The notes beneath the pieces are model-generated. The model was not told the origin of the DNA and ran no database searches. It worked only from the letters and a program-made list of their open reading frames with translations. A stretch of 64,000 bases of DNA, taken from NCBI GenBank assembly GCA_964474045.1, contig CAYYRC010000012.1:1-64000 (forward strand), written 5' to 3'. Position 1 is the stretch's first letter. Every line of letters begins with the position of its first letter. Origin of the DNA: JACJWR01 sp964474045 (GTDB lineage Bacteria > Actinomycetota > Actinomycetes > S36-B12 > UBA10799). Both the position numbers and the translations under genes were made by a program. Shown here in pieces: positions 47,446 to 55,828 of this stretch.

Positions 47446-49610
47446 CACAACTCCTGGCGTGCGGCCAGCGCGGCGAACAGTCCGCCAGCGGCCAGCAGCT
47501 CGGCCGGTGACCCGTCCTCGGCCACCCGGCCATCGCTGACGACGATGACGCGGTCGGCGCGCTGGACCGTGCTGAGCCGGTGGGCGACCACGATCCGGGT
47601 GGCGGTGCTGGTCAGGATCGTGTCCATGACGACGTTCTGGGTGATGTTGTCCAGGGCGCTGGTGGCCTCGTCGAACAGCAGCACCGGCGGCCGCTTGACC
47701 AGTGCCGAGGCGAGCAGCAGCCGCTGTCGCTGTCCCCCGCTGAGCCACGCCCCAAGCGGTCCGACCGGGGTGTCCAGCCCCTCCGAAAGCCGCTGCACGT
47801 CGGCGTCAAGACCGCTCTCCCGCAGTGCCTGCCAAAGCTCGTCCTCGGACAGCTGCAGGGGGCCGGACACGCACTCGCGGATGGTGTCGCCGAGGGGTTG
47901 CCCAGCCTGCAGCACAATCCCGAGCTGCCGCCGAACCGCCGCCGCGTCCAGGGTGCGCAGGTCGTTGCCGTCGTATTCGACGCTGCCCTCCCATGGCGAC
48001 TCGAAGCCCAGCAACAGCCGCAGCAGCGTGGATTTGCCGCATCCCGACGGCCCGACGATCGCCACGAAGCTGCCTTGCTCGAGACGCAGCGTCAGGTCCC
48101 GGAACAGCGGGGCGCTGCCCTGCCGGTAGCCGAAGGTGACACCCGAGAGCGCCACGTCGCCGCGCAGGTCGCCCGGCTGCGCGGCCGCGGGGCCCTCCCG
48201 CTCGGGCGGCGTGTCCAGCACGGGCTGCAGGCGGCTGAGCAGCGGCCCGTACTCCGACAGCGTCACGATGTTGCCGCTCAGGGCCAGGAGGGCGATGGTG
48301 ACCTGAAGGACGGCTGCGTACATCGCCATGAAGGCGCCCGGGGCCTGGGACGAACCAGGCTCCAGCGAGTCCCCCGGCATCGTCACGACGGCCAGGATGA
48401 AGGCGATGACGACGACTACTGGCCCGGCAACCTCCAGCGGCGCAGCAAGCGCCACGGCGCGCAGCCGCGCCCGCATCGCCCGGGTGCTCAGCTGCTGCTC
48501 GCGCGACCATCGCAGCATGGCGCGATCCTCCGACCCGAGGCTGCGCCAGACCACGAGGCTGTTGAGCAGCGACAGGAACATGGAGTCGCTGCGGGCCCTG
48601 CCGTCGAGCAGCGCCGGCAGCAGCCGCCGGGCACGGAACTGCACGGCGACGGCGGCGAGCAGCAGGAGCAGCACCGCCAGCACCGTCACCACCGCGACGC
48701 CGGGACCCGCGATGACCAGGTACCCGAGGCTGGTCAGTCCGAACGCCGAGGTCACCACGAGGGCGACGGCAGCATCTGGCACCTGCTTCCGGGCGGCCTG
48801 CACCGACAGCGTGCGGTTGACCACGTCGCCGATGGCGAGGCGTCGGAAGAACGTCGCCGGCAGCCGCAGCAGCCTCGCCATCACGCCCGGGGCGAGCACC
48901 GAGTCCATCTGATCGCGCAGGCGCACAACCTCGATCCCGCGCGCGTACGTGATGACCACCGCACCGATCCCGCCGATCGCGAACGCTGCCAGGATCACCC
49001 AGACCCGCCCGATGTCCGCGAACGGGATCGCGGACTCGAAGATCGCTGCGGTCGCCAGGGGCAGCAGCAGCCCGGCGACTCCACCCAGCACCGCGAGGGC
49101 GACGAACAGGGCGACCCCATGGCGCTGGCGCGCGATGGACCAGCGCAGGATCGACCGCCACCGGATGTCGGCGGGAAGATCGACCGCGTAGGCGGTGGCT
49201 GTCGGAGTTGCCAGAGCGGGATGACGGCGGTCGGCCCGCCGCACCCTTCTCGACGTGGCCGCCACGGTCACCGGGGCATCGCCGGCGTCCCCTGGCAGTA
49301 CCGCCGCGGGCCCCTCGACCGTGTCCACGAGCATCGGGACCGTCACCCGGCGCCACCACCGGCCGGTCAGCCGAACCCGCCAGCCGAACCATCCCGACGC
49401 CGCCGCGGCGCCGTCCCGGGGGGCCATCTGCCGGTCGATCTGAGTCACCACCGGGCGCATCGGGTGCCCCAGCGCCGACCCGACCACGGACAGCGCGTCG
49501 GAGTCGGCCTCGCTGGCCCGCGGGGCGTGCGCGGGCTGCTGCGAGGTCAGATCGCTCAGCGCGGTGACCGCCTGCGAGATCGGCGACTCGGCGGCTGTCG
49601 GCTCAGCCAT
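47445..49610 (-). CDS. NHLM/NHLP bacteriocin-type ABC transporter, second (ABC2) subunit
   Basis: 721 residues. The N-terminal ~150 residues form a soluble domain with the family mark VRLTGRWWRR and a poorly kept AVLPGD segment. Six membrane helices follow (about 170-450), beginning LFVALAVLGGVAGLLLPLATAAIFESAIP. The ATPase has Walker A GPSGCGKSTLLRLLLGFESP near 520, signature LSGGQRQR near 623, Walker B VLLFDEATSALD and the H-loop VAHRLSTV. The whole resembles TIGR03797-type NHLM exporters. It would pair with the preceding ABC gene. GTG/ATG overlaps on both sides. Confidence 0.85.
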   Translation of the reverse strand: MAEPTAAESPISQAVTALSDLTSQQPAHAPRASEADSDALSVVGSALGHPMRPVVTQIDRQMAPRDGAAAASGWFGWRVRLTGRWWRRVTVPMLVDTVEGPAAVLPGDAGDAPVTVAATSRRVRRADRRHPALATPTATAYAVDLPADIRWRSILRWSIARQRHGVALFVALAVLGGVAGLLLPLATAAIFESAIPFADIGRVWVILAAFAIGGIGAVVITYARGIEVVRLRDQMDSVLAPGVMARLLRLPATFFRRLAIGDVVNRTLSVQAARKQVPDAAVALVVTSAFGLTSLGYLVIAGPGVAVVTVLAVLLLLLAAVAVQFRARRLLPALLDGRARSDSMFLSLLNSLVVWRSLGSEDRAMLRWSREQQLSTRAMRARLRAVALAAPLEVAGPVVVVIAFILAVVTMPGDSLEPGSSQAPGAFMAMYAAVLQVTIALLALSGNIVTLSEYGPLLSRLQPVLDTPPEREGPAAAQPGDLRGDVALSGVTFGYRQGSAPLFRDLTLRLEQGSFVAIVGPSGCGKSTLLRLLLGFESPWEGSVEYDGNDLRTLDAAAVRRQLGIVLQAGQPLGDTIRECVSGPLQLSEDELWQALRESGLDADVQRLSEGLDTPVGPLGAWLSGGQRQRLLLASALVKRPPVLLFDEATSALDNITQNVVMDTILTSTATRIVVAHRLSTVQRADRVIVVSDGRVAEDGSPAELLAAGGLFAALAARQEL

Positions 49611-51339
49611 GGATCAACTCCGCGAACCGCCCGTCTCGCGACACCACGTCGAACGGGCCGCGCTGCACCACCCGGCCTGCCTCCACCACCATGACTTCGT
49701 CAGCGTCACGGACTGTGCTGAGGCGGTGGGCGACGATCAGACAGGTGCTGCCGCGCTGGCGCAGCCGCTGCATGATCTGCATCTCGACGACAGGGTCGAG
49801 GGCGCTGGTTGCCTCGTCGAGCACCAGCAGCTCCGGGTCGCGCACGAGCGCCCGCGCGATGGCGATGCGCTGCAGCTCCCCGCCGGAGAATCCGTGACCG
49901 GTGGGCGTCAGCGGTTCGTACATGCCGCTCGGGCGCGACTGCACAGCCTCGAGGACACAGGCATCGGCCAGGGCCTGCTCGACGCGCTCGAGGCTGATGG
50001 TGTCGTCGAACATCGTGATGTTCTCGATCAGGGTCCCTGGCATGACCTGCGGGTACTGCGGGACGTAGCCGATCAGCGCCGTTCGCTCCGGACGCGGCAC
50101 GGCCAGCCGTGGCACCCCCTGCAGCCGCACCTGGCCCGACCACGGCTGGAGCTCGCCGATTGCCAGCCGAGCGATTGTGGTCTTGCCGCTGCCGCTGCCG
50201 CCGACGATCGCCAGCCAGGCCCCCGCTGGCAGCGACAGCGAGATGTCGTCGACCACGGGTGCGGCCGTGCCGTCGTAGCCGTAGCTGATGTGGCACAGCT
50301 GCAACGCGGGTCCGCCGGCGCTCACCGCGACGGAGCTGTCGGCGGGCTCAGCGGCCAGCTCTGGGTCGAGCTGCCGCGCCAGGACCTGGTCGGCCTGACG
50401 CTGGATGCTCGCGACCGCCGCGAGCACGACACCGATGTAGACCAGCTGGCCGGCCGGCAGCAGCATGGCCACGACCAGTCCCTGCGACGCCACCAGCGTG
50501 CCGAGCGTGAGGTGCCCGGCGATGACCTGCCAGGCGCCCACGGCCAGCACCAGACCCAGCCCCACCGTCTGCGTGACCGGACCCACCAGCTCCAGCCGCT
50601 GGCTGTCCGCCCCCATCCGGGACAAGGCACCGGCGGCCCTTGCCTGGCGCTGGCTCCAGCGTCCGAATACCCACTGCTCCAGCCCCGCGGCCTTGACCGA
50701 CTCCGCCGCCGTGACCAGCGCGGTGGTCCCGGCAGCCAGTTCCACGTTGGTTCGGTCGACGGCCTGCTGCACTGCGCCGCGCCGCCGCAGCAGCCACGCA
50801 CTGGCCAGCATCGACATCACCACGACCGCGACCGACACGAGCCCCAGGCGAAGATCCAGCACGATTAGCGCACCCGAGTAGAACATCACCGTGATGATCT
50901 TGACCGCCGCCAGCGGCAGCAGCACACCGCCCTGGAACGCCTGCACCTGCAGCCCCGCCGCCCGGGCGGCCAGGTCGCCGGTGCCGAAGGCCGCAACATC
51001 CTGGGTGGGGATCCGCAGCGCGTGCCAAACGAACCTGGCCGAGCCGGCGGCGCTGAGGCGAACGGCCAGCCGGCTCAGCACCCGGTACTGCAGCAGCTGT
51101 AGGACGACGATGCTGAAGGCCGCCAGCACCAGCCCCACCACCACGGGCTGCGCCCAGTGTCGGCTGCCCGCAGCCAGGTAGTTGTCCAGGAAGACCCGTA
51201 CGAGCAGCGGGACGGCCAGGCCAGGGATGATCATCAACAGGCCCACGAGCATCACGAAGGCGAGCACTCCGGGGTTGGCCCGGACCTCCGGCGGAACCGA
51301 GCCCAGCAATCTGCGACCCGTGGCGCGCGGGGTTGTCAC
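49603..51339 (-). CDS. NHLM/NHLP bacteriocin-type ABC transporter, first (ABC1) subunit without C39 peptidase
   Basis: 578 residues, GTG start overlapping the HlyD stop (GTGA). Six helices at about 25-330. The ATPase has Walker A VGGSGSGKTTIARL near 380, the family-typical QPWSG and FSGGELQR near 485, LLVLDEATSALDP and the closing CLIVAHRLSTVRDADEVMV. The ATPase half matches TIGR03796-type NHLM ABC1 proteins, which are ~710 residues with an N-terminal C39 leader peptidase. Here the protein starts directly at the membrane domain, so that peptidase is absent. Confidence 0.85.
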   Translation of the reverse strand: MTTPRATGRRLLGSVPPEVRANPGVLAFVMLVGLLMIIPGLAVPLLVRVFLDNYLAAGSRHWAQPVVVGLVLAAFSIVVLQLLQYRVLSRLAVRLSAAGSARFVWHALRIPTQDVAAFGTGDLAARAAGLQVQAFQGGVLLPLAAVKIITVMFYSGALIVLDLRLGLVSVAVVVMSMLASAWLLRRRGAVQQAVDRTNVELAAGTTALVTAAESVKAAGLEQWVFGRWSQRQARAAGALSRMGADSQRLELVGPVTQTVGLGLVLAVGAWQVIAGHLTLGTLVASQGLVVAMLLPAGQLVYIGVVLAAVASIQRQADQVLARQLDPELAAEPADSSVAVSAGGPALQLCHISYGYDGTAAPVVDDISLSLPAGAWLAIVGGSGSGKTTIARLAIGELQPWSGQVRLQGVPRLAVPRPERTALIGYVPQYPQVMPGTLIENITMFDDTISLERVEQALADACVLEAVQSRPSGMYEPLTPTGHGFSGGELQRIAIARALVRDPELLVLDEATSALDPVVEMQIMQRLRQRGSTCLIVAHRLSTVRDADEVMVVEAGRVVQRGPFDVVSRDGRFAELIHG

Positions 51340-52184
51340 GGCACGAGGTTCTGGATGGGGGCAGTGTCCTTGAGGATCACCTCGACGCTGGTGAACATGC
51401 CTGCGCTCAACTTCGTGTCGGGGCCGTCCCCCAGCGTCCAGTCGTAGCCGCTGGGGCTTTGAGCATCCGGCAGCAGCGAGACGCTGACCTCCAGCACCGG
51501 CCCCTTGCCCATGAAGTACTCCGCCAGGCTGCGGCTGCCGGCCATGGTGTTGAGGATCCGGACGTCGGTCACCGGCAGCGGGGCCACCGAGTCCACGCGC
51601 CCGCGCAGCATGCCGAACTGGGACTCCGGCAGGGAATCCACCCCGACGTACGCCGCCATTCCCGGGGAGACGCTCGTGCCGCGGCCAGCGGGCAGGTAGG
51701 CCACCACCTCCAACGGCGCGGCCTTCGGCGACACCACCGCCACCGCCTCTCCCTGCACGGCCTGCGCGCCGGCGCGCGCGTCCATCGCGGCCACCTCGCC
51801 GGCCACCGGTGCCACAATGTCGCGCTCCAGGCCGCCGCCGTCGACGAGTGTCGCGATCAGCTGCCCGGCTACCACTTCGTCGCCAGGGGCCACCCGGACG
51901 CTCCGGATGACCCCCACATCATCGACGCCGACCTCCACGTACCCGCCCACCGGGACGAGCATCCCGCTGCCCACCACGGACTCCGGCGCCCGGCCGAAGA
52001 GCAGCCATAGCAGTCCGGCCACGATCAAGGCACCGATCCCGAGCAGGATCAGCCAGGACCGGCGATCCGTCACCGGCAGCCTCTCGGCGATCTCGCGGGC
52101 CGGGTCGCGCTGGTCCGCAGCGGGATCGGCGATGTCGGCGGCGACCCCCTTCGGGGATGGAGCTTCCGGGGCCGGTTCCGCCAT
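51336..52184 (-). CDS. HlyD-like membrane-fusion protein of the NHLM system
   Basis: 282 residues. A ~45-residue cytoplasmic part is followed by one membrane helix (WLILLGIGALIVAGLLWLLFG). A split lipoyl/barrel-sandwich domain follows (GVIRSVRVAPGDEVVAGQLIATL; IVAPVAGEVAAMDARAGAQAV) and a beta-barrel (PLEVVAYLPAGRGTSVSPGM). The C-terminus has FTSVEVILKDTAPIQNLVP. It would link the two ABC proteins to the outside. First gene of the operon; the 46 bases to the divergent murD must hold its promoter. Confidence 0.83.
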   Translation of the reverse strand: MAEPAPEAPSPKGVAADIADPAADQRDPAREIAERLPVTDRRSWLILLGIGALIVAGLLWLLFGRAPESVVGSGMLVPVGGYVEVGVDDVGVIRSVRVAPGDEVVAGQLIATLVDGGGLERDIVAPVAGEVAAMDARAGAQAVQGEAVAVVSPKAAPLEVVAYLPAGRGTSVSPGMAAYVGVDSLPESQFGMLRGRVDSVAPLPVTDVRILNTMAGSRSLAEYFMGKGPVLEVSVSLLPDAQSPSGYDWTLGDGPDTKLSAGMFTSVEVILKDTAPIQNLVP

Positions 52185-52230
52185 ACAGCGATTATGCCCA
52201 GCCCGTAGCGGCCCGCCTAGACTGGCCGAC

Positions 52231-53661
52231 GTGACAACCGCCCAGACGCCGGCCCTCCCGGGAAGCCTGGGCGATCTGTCGGTCCTGGTCCTTGGCACCG
52301 GCGTCTCCGGGCGCTCGATGGCGTCCTGGTGCCGGCGCCAAGGCGCCCGTGTCGTCGTCGCCGACCCGCGGGGAGCCGGGCCCGAGGTGCCATGTCTCGC
52401 GGGCATCGACGCAGTGCTCATGAGTCCCGGCATCTCGCCGCGGGGGCCAGACGCGGCGCCCGTCCTTGCGGCAGCCGCTGCCGCCGGCATCCCAGTTGCG
52501 TCGGAATTGGACCTCTTCGCAGCGGCGCTGGCGAAACTGGCTGCCTCCTCCGGCTATGCCCCAGAAGTCGTGGCGATCACCGGCACCAACGGCAAGACCA
52601 CCACGACCGCGCTGACGGCGGCGCTGCTCAACGCCAGCGGGCGGCGGCAGGCACGGGTTGCCGGAAACATCGGCCCGGCACTGATGGACGAGCTCTCGGC
52701 AGCACTCGACGACGACGCGCTGCCGGATACCTGGGTGCTCGAGCTGTCCAGCTTCCAGTTGAGCTATGGGCGCAACTTCGCGGCGAGCGTTGGCGTGCTG
52801 CTCAACGTCACCCCTGACCACCTGGACTGGCATGGGGGTTTCGCGGACTACGAGCGAGTCAAGCTCACGGTCCTGACGACCTCGGCGAAGGCCATCGTCT
52901 GCCGCGAAGACGTGGCGGGGCCGCGACCGCCGGCGAGCACGGGCACAGCGCCGACGACCACCACGTTCGGCATCGGGGTGCCCCATGCGGTCGGCGACTA
53001 CGGCGTGTCCTCGGCGGGGCCCACCCGCTGGCTGGTGCAGCGCGGCACGGACGGTCGGCTGGATCCGATAGTCGCCGTGGAGTCCCTGCGCATCACCGGC
53101 GATCACCTGCTCCTCGACGCGCTGGCGGCGGTCGCCGTAGTCGATGCGACCTGTGGGCGCACCGCGGCGACCGTCGATGCGCTGGTTGCCTACGAGGGTG
53201 AGGCGCACCGAAACCAGCTGGTGGCCCGCTCCGGTAGCGGGGTGCTCTTCGTCGATGACGGCAAAGCCACGAACGTCGCCGCGGTCTGTGCGGCGCTCGC
53301 CGCCCGCGGGACCGGCGGCCAGGCGATCCTCATCCTGGGCGGCGAGGGCAAGGGCCAGTCGTTCCTGGGTTTGCGGGACGCCGTGGCCACCCATGCCCGG
53401 CACGTGCTGACCCTGGGCCGAGCGGCGGCCCAGATAGAGCAGGACTTGAGTGATGCGGGGGTTCCTCTGGAACGGGTGGGCAGCCTCCCGACCGCCGTCG
53501 ACCGGGCCTGGGAGCTCGCCCGGCCCGGGGATGTGGTGCTGCTGTCCCCCGCGTGCGCCTCGACAGATGCCTTCGCCGACTACACCGAGCGCAGCGCGTG
53601 CTTCCGCGCAGCCGTCCATGCCATCGTGACGCCTGAGGGCGTCGAGGCAGGCGGGCCGTGA
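52231..53661 (+). CDS. murD: MurD-type UDP-MurNAc-alanine-D-glutamate ligase
   Basis: 476 residues, GTG start; homology begins there. The dinucleotide-like start is VLVLGTGVSGRSMASWC. The ATP loop is AITGTNGKTTTTAL. Other Mur features are VLELSSFQLSY, LNVTPDHLDWHGGFADY and the late DDGKATNVAA. MurD adds D-Glu to UDP-MurNAc-L-Ala in peptidoglycan synthesis. It is outside any visible division/cell-wall cluster. It overlaps a SanA-like gene by four bases (GTGA). Confidence 0.9.
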   Translation: MTTAQTPALPGSLGDLSVLVLGTGVSGRSMASWCRRQGARVVVADPRGAGPEVPCLAGIDAVLMSPGISPRGPDAAPVLAAAAAAGIPVASELDLFAAALAKLAASSGYAPEVVAITGTNGKTTTTALTAALLNASGRRQARVAGNIGPALMDELSAALDDDALPDTWVLELSSFQLSYGRNFAASVGVLLNVTPDHLDWHGGFADYERVKLTVLTTSAKAIVCREDVAGPRPPASTGTAPTTTTFGIGVPHAVGDYGVSSAGPTRWLVQRGTDGRLDPIVAVESLRITGDHLLLDALAAVAVVDATCGRTAATVDALVAYEGEAHRNQLVARSGSGVLFVDDGKATNVAAVCAALAARGTGGQAILILGGEGKGQSFLGLRDAVATHARHVLTLGRAAAQIEQDLSDAGVPLERVGSLPTAVDRAWELARPGDVVLLSPACASTDAFADYTERSACFRAAVHAIVTPEGVEAGGP

Positions 53662-54425
53662 GCAGGGGCCGGGTACTGACCACGTGGGGGGTGCTGAGCG
53701 GCGGAGCGGTGGCGGCGGCGCTGGCCGCTGCGGCGGGTGTCGCAGCCGTTGCCGCACGCCGGGTGCTGGTCGCCGAGCGAGCCCAACGGTCCGGGACCCG
53801 ACCCGTGGCCAGTGGCGACATGCTTCTGGTGCTGGGTGCCCACGCTTTTCCGGATCGCCCCTCGCGCGAGCTGCAGGCCCGGCTCGACCATGGTGCCCGG
53901 CGCTGGCGCGAGGGTGCCGCCCCGACGATCGGGGTGAGCGGCGGCATCGACGGGACAGTCGACGAGGCCCAGGTCATGGCCGCCTACTTGCGGGACGCAC
54001 AGCACGTGCCACCGGACGCGGTGGTGCGCGTCGTTCCCGGCGACAACACCCGTTCGACCCTGCGCGCGATGGCGCGGGCGGCAGCCGAGCGATCACTGGG
54101 CAACACGGTCATCGCGGTGAGCTCCCCCTACCACGCACACCGGCTGGTGGCCGAGGGGCGGCGTTGCGGACTGCGGGTCGTCGCCGACTGCCCGTCGAGC
54201 ACGCCGGAGTCGGACAACCCGGAGATCCGGCGCACCCGGCTCTTCGGCGAGGTGGTCGGGAGCATCCTGTACGCGGCACCGGAGCGGGCCATCGAAGTCG
54301 CGCGCTACGCCAGCGTGCCGGTTCGCAGGCATCTGCCGAGGATCGCTGCCACCGTGGGCGACCGCGTGCGGCGCCGCAGCTGGCAGCCGCAGCAGGATCC
54401 GGCGCTGCCGACTGTCGTGGGCTGA
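53658..54425 (+). CDS. SanA/YdcF-type DUF218 membrane protein
   Basis: 255 residues, GTG start in a GTGA overlap with murD. One N-terminal helix (VLSGGAVAAALAAAAGVAAVAA), then the DUF218 fold outside: MLLVLGAHAF, VSGGIDGTVDEAQVM, VPGDNTRSTLRAM and VSSPYHAHRL. E. coli relatives (SanA, ElyC) affect envelope integrity and lipid-linked precursors. Coupling with murD supports a cell-wall role by inference. Confidence 0.85.
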   Translation: MSRGRVLTTWGVLSGGAVAAALAAAAGVAAVAARRVLVAERAQRSGTRPVASGDMLLVLGAHAFPDRPSRELQARLDHGARRWREGAAPTIGVSGGIDGTVDEAQVMAAYLRDAQHVPPDAVVRVVPGDNTRSTLRAMARAAAERSLGNTVIAVSSPYHAHRLVAEGRRCGLRVVADCPSSTPESDNPEIRRTRLFGEVVGSILYAAPERAIEVARYASVPVRRHLPRIAATVGDRVRRRSWQPQQDPALPTVVG

Positions 54426-54440
54426 GGGCTAGCAGAGCCG

Positions 54441-55766
54441 ATGTATCCCGAGTCGGAGTTCCTAGGCTCTGTCGACGGTCGCGAGGTGGTTCGTCTCGCT
54501 CGCGAAGTCCTTGCCGCCCACCCGGGCGACCCCCTGCGCGCGCGCAGGGCGCTCGACGTGCGCTGCCCCGATGCGACACCGGATCAAGCCCGAGCCGCGC
54601 TGGCGCAGGCAAGCCTGCAACTGCGAGCCGCTTCCCGCTTCGGAACGGACGCCGACGATCTGCTCTGGAGCGACGCAGGTCTGGCGGCCGCGTCCCGCCC
54701 CGGTTGCACGCAGCGTCGCGCCCGACGCCTGCTCGCAGCCGGCGTCACGGAGGTGGTCGATCTCACCTGCGGTCTGGGCCTGGACGCGATCGGCTTCGCG
54801 GCAGCCGGCCTGAACGTCCTGGGGGTCGAGCGCGATGATGCCATCGCCGACCTTGCCAGGCGCAACGTGGCGCAGCGCGGCTTGGATGATCGAGTGACGA
54901 TCCTCGTCGGTTCCTGCCAGGAGGCGGTGAGCTGGGAGCACCTGCCACGACAGGCCTGGTTCGTCGACCCCGCTCGGCGCGATCCTGGACGCGTGCGGGC
55001 CGACGGCAGCCACATCCGGCTCGACGACGCCGAGCGCTGGTCGCCGCCGTGGTCATGGGTCAAGGCTCAGATCGGCGTGCCCCAGGTGCTGCTTGCCAAG
55101 GCCGCCCCGGGAATCGAGCACAGGCTGCTCGCACAGTCGGACGACGGGGACGAGAGCATCGATACCGAGGTCGAGTGGGTGTCCGAGGACGGCCAACTGC
55201 TGGAGGCCGCCCCCCTCTGGCGGCGCCAGCACGGCGCCATGGGTTGTGTTCCGAGAGGGGTGCGGCGCCGGGCGGTGGTCCTGGGACGGTCGCCGATCGA
55301 GTTGGGAAGCGGCACCGCGGCGGCGATGATCGGCCAGGAGGGTCCGGCGGCTCCGCCGGAACCGGGCGAGGTGCTGTTCGACCCGGACCCCGCAATCGTG
55401 CGCGCGGGTCTGGTGGCCGAACTCGCGCGTGCGATTGGGGGTCGGCTGGTGGACGAGCATCTGGCCTACCTGGTGGTGCCCGACCCGCTGCCACAGTCGT
55501 GGCGCGCCGCAGCGCGGCGGCAGTGGCGGGTGCTGTGGGTGGGCGGGTACCGGCCGGAGGCCATGCGGGAGGCCTGCGTCGACCATGGGATCGGCCAGGT
55601 CGACGTCACCGGCCGGGGCCGGTCGCTGACCGAGGATCGTGTGCGCAGGGATCTGCGCCTGCGGGGACGGCCCCACCTGCAACGGCGCGGAACTGTCATC
55701 ACCATGGGTATGGGGCCACGTCGAAGCACCATCGCCGTGCTGGGCGGCATTGTGACGGAGGCATAG
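54441..55766 (+). CDS. SAM-dependent methyltransferase with THUMP-like C-terminal domain
   Basis: 441 residues. An N-terminal helical part (1-105) is followed by a class I SAM domain: VVDLTCGLGLDAIGFAA, GVERDD and the catalytic-type VDPARRD. The C-terminal ~80 residues (WRVLWVGGYRPEAMREACVDHGIG) are a THUMP-like domain, suggesting an RNA substrate. Target unknown. It follows the SanA-like gene by 15 bases on the same strand. Confidence 0.84.
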   Translation: MYPESEFLGSVDGREVVRLAREVLAAHPGDPLRARRALDVRCPDATPDQARAALAQASLQLRAASRFGTDADDLLWSDAGLAAASRPGCTQRRARRLLAAGVTEVVDLTCGLGLDAIGFAAAGLNVLGVERDDAIADLARRNVAQRGLDDRVTILVGSCQEAVSWEHLPRQAWFVDPARRDPGRVRADGSHIRLDDAERWSPPWSWVKAQIGVPQVLLAKAAPGIEHRLLAQSDDGDESIDTEVEWVSEDGQLLEAAPLWRRQHGAMGCVPRGVRRRAVVLGRSPIELGSGTAAAMIGQEGPAAPPEPGEVLFDPDPAIVRAGLVAELARAIGGRLVDEHLAYLVVPDPLPQSWRAAARRQWRVLWVGGYRPEAMREACVDHGIGQVDVTGRGRSLTEDRVRRDLRLRGRPHLQRRGTVITMGMGPRRSTIAVLGGIVTEA

Positions 55767-55828
55767 GGCAACGTAGGTGCCGGGCGCCGCCTCTGTGCCG
55801 GCGCCGGGACGACTTCGAGGAGGCCCCA

